DNA from: Elusimicrobiota bacterium
GTDB taxonomy: Bacteria; Elusimicrobiota; Elusimicrobia; UBA1565
Assembly (NCBI GenBank): GCA_003450735.1
Contig: DMEZ01000043.1
Location: 1-6,385 of the forward strand
Direction: 5' to 3'
Length of the DNA: 6,385 bases
A program made the position numbers and the translations under genes. The notes under the pieces are model-generated. The model was not told the DNA's origin, made no database searches, and was given only the letters and a program-made list of their open reading frames with translations. Positions 1-4,599 of this stretch are shown piece after piece; position 1 is the first letter of the stretch, and each line of letters starts with the position of its first letter.

Positions 1-52
1 GGGGGGGGGGGGTGGGGGGCCGGGGGGGGGGGGGGGGGCCGGGCGGGGGGGA
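1..52. repeat. G-rich low-complexity edge
   Basis: Bases 1 to 51 are almost entirely G on the plus strand, with a few C and one T, then ordinary sequence resumes abruptly. Read on the minus strand it continues the open frame of the DUF669-like gene as a proline-rich run (Pro with a few Arg, Ala and His). There are two readings. It may be a genuine proline-rich C-terminal linker, as some ssDNA-binding proteins have. Or it may be an artefact of poly-G base calling or assembly at a contig end. The near-homopolymer composition, unlike anything else in the window, favours an artefact at least in part. Confidence 0.75.
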
Positions 53-450
53 GCAGCCTTATCGTCCGGGATGATGAACCGGGCGACCTTGTTGCGCCGC
101 TTGCCCTGCCACTCCTCGACGATGACGTGGGCGCGGCAGTACTTGTGCTCGTACTCCGAGCTGTCGAAGTCGAGGCTGCCGTCGTAGGGCAGGCCGAGCG
201 CGTGGTTGACCCGCAGCCACATGCCGTGGCCGGGCTCGCCTTTCGGGATGAAGACCACCGTGTGCCAGGCCCGTCCCACGGCGTGGCCGTCCTCTGTCAT
301 GAGGGCGAAGAGCAGGTCCACCTTCTGGCGGCCTGTGTCCTTCGTCGTTCCGTCGCGCCTTTCGACCACCTCCGCGACGTAGTCGCCCTCGGGCGCTACG
401 GGGAAGTCCTGGCTCTCCTGGGATGCGTCGGCGTCCATCTGAATCCTCAT
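1..450 (-). CDS. DUF669-like putative phage ssDNA-binding protein (3' end missing)
   Basis: This partial gene starts at ATG 450-448 and is open to base 1 (150 codons). The start overlaps the TGA of the ATPase gene (ATGA), with GGGAGG six bases upstream, so translation is probably coupled. Residues ~18-130 look like a small beta-rich domain: a start of the type PEGDYVAEVVE, a central VFIPKGEPGHGMWLRVNHALGLPYDG and a strand near VARFIIPDD. This pattern resembles the DUF669 family of phage proteins, which commonly sit next to AAA_24/Sak4-type ATPases and are thought to act as single-strand DNA-binding proteins. From residue 134 the frame is almost all proline and coincides with the poly-G edge, so the true C-terminus is unknown. 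The coding call is firm. The family call rests on recalled sequence pattern plus position and is moderate. A different OB-fold SSB is the main alternative. Confidence 0.75.
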   Translation of the reverse strand, partial: MRIQMDADASQESQDFPVAPEGDYVAEVVERRDGTTKDTGRQKVDLLFALMTEDGHAVGRAWHTVVFIPKGEPGHGMWLRVNHALGLPYDGSLDFDSSEYEHKYCRAHVIVEEWQGKRRNKVARFIIPDDKAAPPRPAPPPPPGPPPPPP

Positions 451-1199
451 TTCGCGCCTCCCGCGGCCTTGGGGGCCGCCGTGGACTCGTCGCCCGCGAA
501 CAGGGCCGCGAAGGCCGAGTAGGGGTTCTCGCGCGGCAGTTCGACCGTCTTGTCCTCGAGCTCCGGGATGCGGCTGCCCCAGATGCCGAGGCTGCCGCCC
601 TGGAAGCTCAGGAAGTACTTCGTCGTCGGGCCGATCTGCCGCTTGAAGCAGTTGCCGATCGCGTCCGCGTTGGCCGCGATGACGCCCGCGCCCTTGCCGC
701 TGACGTTGATGCCCGCGGGGATGACGATGGACCCGCTGCCGTCGAGCTTCGGGTCCTTCGTGTGGGCGATGAGGATGACGAACTTCCCGCACGCCTTGAG
801 GTAGTTGACCAGCGCCTCGAGCTTCTTGCGCAGTTCAGCCCACAGCGCCCAGCCGTCCACTCCGGCCTTGCGCTCCGTCATGCTGGAGAGGCCCGCCGTC
901 CTGGCGATCTCGTCCTCGAACCAGTCCGACAGGACGTCGATGGAGTCGATGACGACCGTCTTGACGCTCGGGTCGGCCACGACCATCTTCAGAGCCTCGC
1001 GGAACTCCGCCAGGCTCTTGATGTCGTGAATCCTCCCGTCGATCCGGTCGCCCCCGCCCGGCTCGACCTCCAGGACGTAGCTCCCGGGCCACGACGCGGC
1101 CGTCTTCGACTTGCCGCTTTTGGGCAGGCCTACGAGTATCATGAGCCCGTCCGTTGGCAGCCCCTTCTTCGGGGCGGGCCTCCTTCCGATCAGTTCCAT
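447..1199 (-). CDS. Sak4-like RecA-fold ATPase (AAA_24 family), phage recombination
   Basis: This is a 250-aa P-loop ATPase of the type found in phage recombination cassettes (AAA_24; Sak4 is the best-known relative and promotes single-strand annealing with an SSB partner). Walker A is GLPKSGKS at residues 24-31. Walker B is VVIDSID around 82-88, with Asp85. A sensor-like strand, ILIAHTKD, lies further on, and there is a basic KGAGVIAANAD segment. The length fits a single-domain RecA-core protein. The start chosen is ATG 1199-1197, with AAGGAGG ending five bases upstream. The frame extends another 12 codons to a GTG at 1235, but that extension overlaps the ribosome binding site and is unlikely. 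The preceding gene is a RecB-like nuclease and the following one overlaps by four bases, which makes a compact recombination module. The ATPase fold is certain. The annealase-like role is inferred from family and context. Confidence 0.9.
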   Translation of the reverse strand: MELIGRRPAPKKGLPTDGLMILVGLPKSGKSKTAASWPGSYVLEVEPGGGDRIDGRIHDIKSLAEFREALKMVVADPSVKTVVIDSIDVLSDWFEDEIARTAGLSSMTERKAGVDGWALWAELRKKLEALVNYLKACGKFVILIAHTKDPKLDGSGSIVIPAGINVSGKGAGVIAANADAIGNCFKRQIGPTTKYFLSFQGGSLGIWGSRIPELEDKTVELPRENPYSAFAALFAGDESTAAPKAAGGAK

Positions 1200-1244
1200 G
1201 TTCTCCTCCTTTTCATTTGTATTCGTGTTCACCACAAAACGGGA

Positions 1245-2027
1245 CTACCACTCGATGAAGTGGGGCTTCTCCAGGGACTGCTTGAGGTCCTTGGCCGCGA
1301 GGAAGGCCAGCAATGAGGTCTCAACGTTGGCGAGTTCCTTGACCTCGAACTCTATGGGAGGCTTCTTGCCAAAGCGCACGATGACGGCGTCCTGGCACGG
1401 CAGGCCGTAGGTTTCGGTGAAAGCCTGAGCGTAGGCGGCTGTTTGCAGGGCGTACTCGGGGTAGATGCCGGACCCGGTCTTCCAGTCGAGAATCATGTAT
1501 CTGCCGCCGCGCCGGCCCAACGCGTCCAGGCTCCCGCCGAAGCAGTGGATGCGGGAGGCGACCTTGGTGTCGCCCATGACCAGCTCGATGCCCGAGCGTC
1601 GCCACCAGTCCTTGAAGGCATTCACTGGGGCCTCGATCTCGGGCGGGACGGCCTCCGGCTCGCGGCCGTGGATGATCAAATCAATGAAGGCGTGGGCGCG
1701 GGTGCCGAGGTCCGCGGCCTGGTCCTTGAGCAGGTCGGGCCGCTTCCTGGCCTCCTGCAGGACGGCGTCCACCCAGGCCTTGTTGAGCACGATGCGAGCG
1801 GTGGGGCGGCCGTCCAGGCGCTTCATGATCGCCGACTCGACCAGGGAGAGGGCTTCCTTCTTCGCCCATGGGACCAGGGCGGGCTTGTTGATGACGGAGA
1901 GAAACCCCGTCACGCCCGGGTAGCGGACGGTCCCGTCTTGCGTCGTCACGTCGTAGAGGTGCGCTCTGCCCTCCACCACCAGATCCACGCGATAGAGCGG
2001 GTGGGGAACTCCGGTTTCATCGTTCAT
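1245..2027 (-). CDS. PD-(D/E)XK exonuclease, RecB/Cas4-like phage nuclease
   Basis: This 260-aa protein has the conserved series of RecB-type nucleases. They are G108-T-R-A-H112 (the GxxxH motif), an acidic stretch near 148-153, GGSLDAL with Asp168, the catalytic ILDWKTG with Asp181 and Lys183, and Q195-T-A-A-Y199 (the QxxxY motif). These residues coordinate the metal and define exonucleases that resect double-stranded DNA ends to give single strands. A phage protein of this kind normally works with an annealase and an SSB, and both are encoded immediately downstream. The ATG at 2027-2025 has AAAGGAGG about nine bases upstream. The stop is 45 bp before the ATPase start, so the genes are likely cotranscribed. 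There is no helicase domain, so it acts as a stand-alone nuclease. Cas4 involvement in CRISPR is unlikely, because there is no cas gene or array and the four-cysteine iron-sulfur pattern of Cas4 is absent. Confidence 0.9.
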   Translation of the reverse strand: MNDETGVPHPLYRVDLVVEGRAHLYDVTTQDGTVRYPGVTGFLSVINKPALVPWAKKEALSLVESAIMKRLDGRPTARIVLNKAWVDAVLQEARKRPDLLKDQAADLGTRAHAFIDLIIHGREPEAVPPEIEAPVNAFKDWWRRSGIELVMGDTKVASRIHCFGGSLDALGRRGGRYMILDWKTGSGIYPEYALQTAAYAQAFTETYGLPCQDAVIVRFGKKPPIEFEVKELANVETSLLAFLAAKDLKQSLEKPHFIEW

Positions 2028-2064
2028 GCGGGTGCGCCTCCTTTGGTGAAGCAGGGCCGGGACG

Positions 2065-2355
2065 TCATGCGCTCCTCGCCGGACGCCGCAGGCGCTCGAC
2101 GCGGAACCCCTGCTCGCCGAACTTCTTTATGAGGAAGCCGGTGAAGAGCTTGGCCAGGTGCTCGCCGCACTCGGTGCCGCCCTCGATCACGCAGGCCGGA
2201 CCCTTGGCCGATACCTCGCAGGAGGTCTCCAGCTTCACCTTGGCCTTGCCGAAGACGACCTCCGTCTCGGCTAGCGCCAGTTTGAGAAGAGCGTTCAACA
2301 GCCCCTGGCTGCTCGGCCCGAGAACCGTGAACCGGTAGACCCCGTTCGCTGTCAT
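2065..2355 (-). CDS. unrecognised 96-aa protein in the recombination operon
   Basis: I do not recognise this protein. The ATG at 2355-2353 has GGGAGG seven bases upstream. A 13-codon upstream extension exists in frame but includes that ribosome binding site, so it is rejected. Visible features are a hydrophobic helix around residues 15-30 (SQGLLNALLKLALAE), an alternating beta-like middle (TEVVFGKAKVKLETSCEVSAK) and a second amphipathic helix near 64-79 (GEHLAKLFTGFLIKKFGEQG). The C-terminus is arginine-rich (ERLRRPARSA) and could touch nucleic acid. There are three cysteines (46, 55, 63) but no metal-binding spacing I trust. It has no signal peptide. It lies 37 bp upstream of the nuclease, so an accessory role in recombination or replication is possible, but this is only guilt by association. 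Confidence 0.8.
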   Translation of the reverse strand: MTANGVYRFTVLGPSSQGLLNALLKLALAETEVVFGKAKVKLETSCEVSAKGPACVIEGGTECGEHLAKLFTGFLIKKFGEQGFRVERLRRPARSA

Positions 2356-2416
2356 GATCTTGCCTCCCACTCCTACAGAGACATGAGCCCGCAAAAGTGA
2401 CGAATCCTCCGTCGAG

Positions 2417-2929
2417 CTACCGCCCGCGGTCCCCGCCCCCGAGAAGCCTCCGGAGCTTCTGGATGTGGTAGTCCACGCTCGTCCGCGGCCGGCCGAGACG
2501 CCTGGCCACCTTGGCCGTGTCGCCGCATTCCTCGATGAGCAGGTCCCACAGCCGCCGCTGCTCGCGGGGCAGCTGCTCGTACATGGACAGCAGCCCGTCC
2601 AGGACGGCAGTGTCCGCGTCCTCGGCTGAGAGGAGGTCCGCCAGGCGGATGTCCCCGCCTTCCTCGGATACGAGGCTGTCCAGGGAGATGTCGCGGTCCC
2701 GCCGCCGCTTCCAGGCGTTCGTGATCCTGTCGGCGCGGCGCAACAGCGACTTGGTGAGGTATGCCTTGCGGTCGGCCATCTTCACGTCCTTGCCCTTGAA
2801 CCGGAGCAGGAATGCGGAGAGTTCTCCCGCGAGGTCGTCCGGGTCGACCTGATTCGAGTAGCGGCTGGCTATACTGCGGATGAGGTCGAGCTCCCACGGC
2901 TCGATCCTGGTTCGGCGTAGTGCGTCCAT
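2417..2929 (-). CDS. sigma-70-like small DNA-binding protein, phage transcription regulator
   Basis: This 170-aa protein is laid out like a minimal sigma-70-family factor. Residues ~12-76 form a helical region resembling sigma region 2 (IRSIASRYSNQVDPDDLAGEL, then AYLTKSLLRRADRITNAWKRRR). A linker (SLDSLVSEEGGD) follows, of the kind seen between sigma domains. Residues ~116-163 form a region 4-like helix-turn-helix: LPREQRRLWDLL, then GDTAKVARRLGRPRTSVDYHIQKLRRLL. A regulator of this size could direct RNA polymerase to element promoters, or could simply be a helix-turn-helix activator descended from a sigma factor. The ATG at 2929-2927 has AGGAGG five bases upstream. It is the first gene after an intrinsic terminator and so heads the recombination operon. 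Its ribosome binding site lies inside a hairpin, which suggests controlled translation. Divergence in region 2 leaves true sigma activity uncertain. Confidence 0.8.
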   Translation of the reverse strand: MDALRRTRIEPWELDLIRSIASRYSNQVDPDDLAGELSAFLLRFKGKDVKMADRKAYLTKSLLRRADRITNAWKRRRDRDISLDSLVSEEGGDIRLADLLSAEDADTAVLDGLLSMYEQLPREQRRLWDLLIEECGDTAKVARRLGRPRTSVDYHIQKLRRLLGGGDRGR

Positions 2930-2948
2930 GTCGGCCTCCTGGGCCGAC
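2930..2948 (-). promoter_or_regulatory. hairpin covering the ribosome binding site of the sigma-like gene
   Basis: Plus-strand bases 2930-2936 (GTCGGCC) and 2942-2948 (GGCCGAC) are a perfect 7-bp inverted repeat with a 5-base loop. In the minus-strand mRNA this hairpin ends directly at the ATG, and it contains the AGGAGG (complement of 2935-2940) partly in the loop and partly in the 3' stem. Folding would hinder ribosome access. The 5' stem is also complementary to an upstream segment (3050-3063), so an alternative fold could open it. Confidence 0.55.
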
Positions 2949-3063
2949 CACGGACGGGATCACGGGAAATAAAAAAAGAGGCCGCCCGCCCCGGTTGTTG
3001 AACCGGAACGAACGGCCTCTCGTGACTCAGCCGGCTACGACACCGACCTGTCCGTGGTCAGCC
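2942..3063. repeat. long-range inverted repeat flanking the terminator (13 of 14)
   Basis: Bases 2942-2955 (GGCCGACCACGGAC) and 3050-3063 (GTCCGTGGTCAGCC) are complementary at 13 of 14 positions. The mismatch becomes a U-G wobble in minus-strand RNA. The arms enclose the intrinsic terminator at 2971-3020. The 2942-2955 arm shares seven bases with the hairpin over the ribosome binding site, so the two folds are mutually exclusive. Confidence 0.6.
2971..3020 (-). terminator. intrinsic terminator after the repressor gene pair
   Basis: On the minus strand, an 8-bp outer stem (AGAGGCCG at 3020-3013 with CGGCCTCT at 2984-2977) encloses an inner 6-bp hairpin (CCGGTT, loop, AACCGG at 3006-2991). The 3' side runs into seven T residues (complement of A 2971-2977). 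The T-run is on the minus strand only, so it ends transcripts coming from the LexA-like repressor and the 153-aa gene. Expression of the downstream operon needs read-through, antitermination or a separate promoter. Confidence 0.85.
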
Positions 3064-3107
3064 TTCTATCGCTGGTTTAGGTTCTGGTCGGTGTCTGCAA
3101 CACGGCT
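3029..3107 (-). promoter_or_regulatory. structured intergenic leader with nested inverted repeats
   Basis: This noncoding stretch lies between the stop of the 153-aa gene and the terminator. Bases 3039-3048 (GACACCGACC) and 3086-3095 (GGTCGGTGTC) are a perfect 10-bp inverted repeat separated by 37 bases. Further out, AGCCG (3029-3033) and CGGCT (3103-3107) also pair. AGCCGGCT at 3029-3036 is itself palindromic. It may be RNA leader structure, a protein-binding dyad or a short noncoding RNA ending at the terminator. It does not fold as a tRNA. I see no convincing minus-strand promoter inside it. Confidence 0.45.
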
Positions 3108-3567
3108 ATGTCCTCTGCTTTTCCTCTCCGTCGGGAGACGGCTCGGCGCGGGGCCTCTCATTCTGGGAGCCAGCCCCGCCCGCCGCCGAATACCTCAGGA
3201 GAGACGATGCGTCCTTCAAGACGTACACCCTGCGTACCTTGCTGAAAGTGTTGGGGGCCGAACGGCTGGGCCTGGGGTGGTCCCAGGAAACCGGTAGTCC
3301 GTCCTGGAGCTTGATCTCGCGGATGATCCCCTGTGCCAGGGACAGCTCGAGGAAGTCCTTGAAGTCGCGCCAGGCGGCCGGGATGTCGTCCCAGGAAAAG
3401 TAGGAGGGCAGCCGGTCCTTGGAGTCCCGGCGGATCTTGCGATACCAGTCGTTGGAGAAGAGCGGGGTGTTGTCGTGGACGACCGTGTCCTTGACCCCGC
3501 CGTAGCCCACGTCCTGGCAGAAATGGACGAATGAAAGAAAGAAGGAACTCTTCTCCTCGGCGTTCAC
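3106..3567 (-). CDS. unrecognised 153-aa protein, second gene of the repressor operon
   Basis: I do not recognise this protein. The preferred start is GTG 3567-3565, with AGGAGG eight bases upstream. Another in-frame GTG six bases earlier (3573) sits only two bases from the AGGAGG and is too close. The N-terminal half is aromatic-rich and well ordered (SFFLSFVHFCQDVGYGG, then NDWYRKIRRDSKDRLPSYFSWDDIPAAWRDFKDFLELSLAQG). A beta-like SKVRRVYVLKD follows. The last ~30 residues are a disordered, charged tail rich in Gly, Ser, Pro, Glu and Arg. It has no signal peptide, transmembrane helix or known motif. It starts 23 bp after the LexA-like stop and ends at a terminator, so it belongs to the repressor transcript. 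A role in lysogeny control, superinfection exclusion or repressor modulation would fit this place, but nothing in the sequence proves one. Confidence 0.8.
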   Translation of the reverse strand: MNAEEKSSFFLSFVHFCQDVGYGGVKDTVVHDNTPLFSNDWYRKIRRDSKDRLPSYFSWDDIPAAWRDFKDFLELSLAQGIIREIKLQDGLPVSWDHPRPSRSAPNTFSKVRRVYVLKDASSLLRYSAAGGAGSQNERPRAEPSPDGEEKQRT

Positions 3568-3590
3568 GGCCACGGCCTCCTGCTGAAGGA

Positions 3591-4235
3591 CTACTCGAAA
3601 TCCTTGAGAGCTTTTACGACGCGGCCCAGTATCCGGAAGTCCTTGGGCTTGTCCTTGGACACCCGGATGGGCTTGTGGGCGGGGTTGGCGGGCTCAAGGA
3701 TCACGTCGCCGCGTTCCGTCCTGAATCTCTTGAGCGTGTACTCGCCGTCTACTACCGCGATGACCAGGTCGCCGGGGTTGGCGGTCGACTGAGGCCGGAC
3801 CAACACCCAGTCGCCGATGTTGATGCCCGCTCCGCTCATGCAGTCGCCCGCGACCCGGATGAGGAACAGCTCCTCGTCCTTCTTCGACTTGAAGAACCGC
3901 TGGTCGATGAGGGCCGAGCCTTCCACTAGATCCGGCAGGGGCTTGAGCGCGCCGGCGGGCACGCCGCCGGATACCACACGCAACAGCCGGGTGCCCGGGA
4001 TGACCGGGCTTTCGTCGAAGGGGTTCGAGACGACGTCGATGCCCCGGGATTTGCCGGTCAGCTTGATGAACCCCTTGCTGGCCAGTTCCTTGAGCTGGTA
4101 TGAGATCGCGCCGGTCGAGGCCAGGCCCGAGCCGCGCATGATCTCCCTGGTGGAGGGGGTTCGCCGCTCCCGGCGGATGTAGCTGACGATGAACCGTAGG
4201 ACCGATTCCTGGCGTTCCGTCATCTCTTCAGGCAT
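3591..4235 (-). CDS. lexA: LexA-like self-cleaving transcriptional repressor
   Basis: This 214-aa protein has both LexA domains. Residues ~5-65 are a LexA-type winged helix-turn-helix (TERQESVLRFIVSYIRRERRTPSTREIMRGSGL, then GAISYQLKELASKGFIKL). Residues ~80-212 are an S24 peptidase domain. The cleavage pair is Ala94-Gly95 in GGVPAGAL, the nucleophile is Ser134 in GDCMSGAG and the general base is Lys169 in EYTLKRF. All residues needed for RecA-stimulated autocleavage are therefore present, and the repressor should respond to DNA damage. The chosen ATG 4235-4233 follows a GGGGTGATC match to the anti-Shine-Dalgarno sequence at nine bases. The frame could open five codons earlier at GTG 4250, but that codon lies within this element. 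It is transcribed divergently from the recombinase and is the first gene of the minus-strand operon. That position suggests an element-borne (prophage) repressor rather than the host's global LexA. Direct repeats over its -10 suggest autoregulation. Confidence 0.93.
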   Translation of the reverse strand: MPEEMTERQESVLRFIVSYIRRERRTPSTREIMRGSGLASTGAISYQLKELASKGFIKLTGKSRGIDVVSNPFDESPVIPGTRLLRVVSGGVPAGALKPLPDLVEGSALIDQRFFKSKKDEELFLIRVAGDCMSGAGINIGDWVLVRPQSTANPGDLVIAVVDGEYTLKRFRTERGDVILEPANPAHKPIRVSKDKPKDFRILGRVVKALKDFE

Positions 4236-4256
4236 TTTGGTTCCGATCACCCCTTA

Positions 4257-4274
4257 TTAGGACAGTTTAGGACA
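4257..4274. promoter_or_regulatory. tandem TTAGGACA repeats, candidate repressor operator
   Basis: TTAGGACA occurs at 4257-4264 and again at 4267-4274, exactly 10 bp apart, so both copies face the same side of the helix. They overlap the -10 element and probable transcription start of the repressor promoter, which is ideal for autorepression. They are direct rather than inverted repeats and do not match a LexA box I can name. Confidence 0.55.
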
Positions 4275-4292
4275 TAGACGATTCGCTGTCAA
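4264..4292 (-). promoter_or_regulatory. sigma-70-type promoter of the repressor operon
   Basis: On the minus strand, -35 TTGACA (complement of 4287-4292) and -10 TAAACT (complement of 4264-4269) are separated by exactly 17 bp. The -35 is a perfect consensus and the -10 matches 4 of 6. Transcription would start near 4257, giving a leader of about 20 nt before the ATG at 4235. Confidence 0.75.
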
Positions 4293-4310
4293 GGGCCTAT
4301 CGGAAGGCCC
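4293..4310. repeat. 6-bp inverted repeat next to the repressor -35
   Basis: GGGCCT (4293-4298) and AGGCCC (4305-4310) form a perfect dyad with a 6-base spacer, directly abutting the minus-strand -35. An overlapping CCCC-TC-GGGG dyad lies at 4308-4317. It sits between the divergent promoters and could be a second operator. No T-run follows on either strand, so it is not an intrinsic terminator. Confidence 0.35.
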
Positions 4311-4348
4311 CTCGGGGGATTCGTCACTTTTCGGTTGGCGTGTCTCTG

Positions 4349-4354
4349 TATAAG
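4349..4354 (+). promoter_or_regulatory. weak -10-like element before the integration genes
   Basis: TATAAG lies 12 bp before the ATG at 4366, preceded directly by TG. No good -35 is present at 16 to 18 bp (the sequence there is near ACTTTT). Being so close to the start codon, it would give a very short leader. It is the best available plus-strand promoter candidate, and it may need an activator. Confidence 0.3.
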
Positions 4355-4365
4355 CGGGGGCCGCC

Positions 4366-4599
4366 ATGGATTTCGGGTGCAAAGACCCGCTGGAGATGAC
4401 GCCGGAGGAGCGTGTGGACGCCTTGGCCGAGGCGCTGGCCGAGGGGTTCTTCTATCTGGCCGAACACGGGCTTCTGGCCGAAGTGATGGGCGAATCGGGC
4501 TGCGAAAAGTCGACGGAGAAACGCCCGGAATCGCCTTGCTTTCCGTCGGAACACCGTCTATCCTTCCTTCCTGAAAAGGAGGGCGCGCCCATCGAATGA
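4366..4599 (+). CDS. unrecognised 77-aa protein coupled to the serine recombinase
   Basis: I cannot name this protein. Residues ~8-42 look like an acidic, leucine/alanine-rich amphipathic helix pair (MTPEERVDALAEALAEGFFYLAEHGLLAEV). The remaining ~35 residues are polar, with Lys, Glu, Ser and Pro, and are probably disordered. The ATG is preceded by a G-run (GGGGG, five bases away) that serves as a weak ribosome binding site. Its stop overlaps the recombinase ATG (ATGA), so the two are translated from one mRNA, and its own 3' end carries the AAGGAGG for the recombinase. The coupling suggests a partner or regulator of the recombinase, for example a directionality factor or a small helical adaptor. 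That role is inferred from position only. An in-frame ATG at residue 11 is an alternative start. Confidence 0.75.
   Translation: MDFGCKDPLEMTPEERVDALAEALAEGFFYLAEHGLLAEVMGESGCEKSTEKRPESPCFPSEHRLSFLPEKEGAPIE
4574..4598 (+). promoter_or_regulatory. ribosome binding site of the recombinase with a palindromic spacer
   Basis: AAAAGGAGGG is followed by the perfect palindrome GGGCGCGCCC (4581-4590) and then the ATG at 4596. The distance from AGGAGG to ATG is about 13 bases, longer than usual, and the palindrome overlaps the end of the ribosome binding site. There is no other in-frame start, because a TGA precedes at 4572, so this decides the start. Confidence 0.6.

Noticed and set aside
1220..1231. 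12-bp sequence TGAACACGAATA shared, in opposite orientation, with 4597-4608 near another gene start
   Set aside because: A 12-bp match somewhere in a 6.4-kb window on both strands is expected by chance. Neither copy has further similarity around it.
1200..1235. GTG start at 1235 adding 12 residues to the ATPase
   Set aside because: The extension overlaps the AAGGAGG that is ideally placed for the ATG at 1199.
423..1316. Long plus-strand frame of 297 codons opposite the ATPase gene
   Set aside because: It lies antisense to a gene with intact Walker motifs. Its translation is Arg/Val/Asp-rich with no recognisable fold, typical of a GC-rich shadow frame.
1245..2027. Nuclease as a CRISPR Cas4
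   Set aside because: There is no array, no cas1/cas2 and no four-cysteine cluster. The neighbours are phage recombination genes.
2356..2394. Upstream start at 2394 for the 96-aa gene
   Set aside because: The internal ATG at 2355 has a well-spaced GGGAGG, and the extension would encode that ribosome binding site.
3024..3107. Structured intergenic region as a tRNA or tmRNA gene
   Set aside because: It has no T-loop of the GGTTCRANNCC type at the right distance, no acceptor pairing and no CCA.
4293..4318. GC-rich hairpin between the divergent promoters as a terminator
   Set aside because: No T-run follows on either strand. It abuts a -35 and is better read as an operator candidate.
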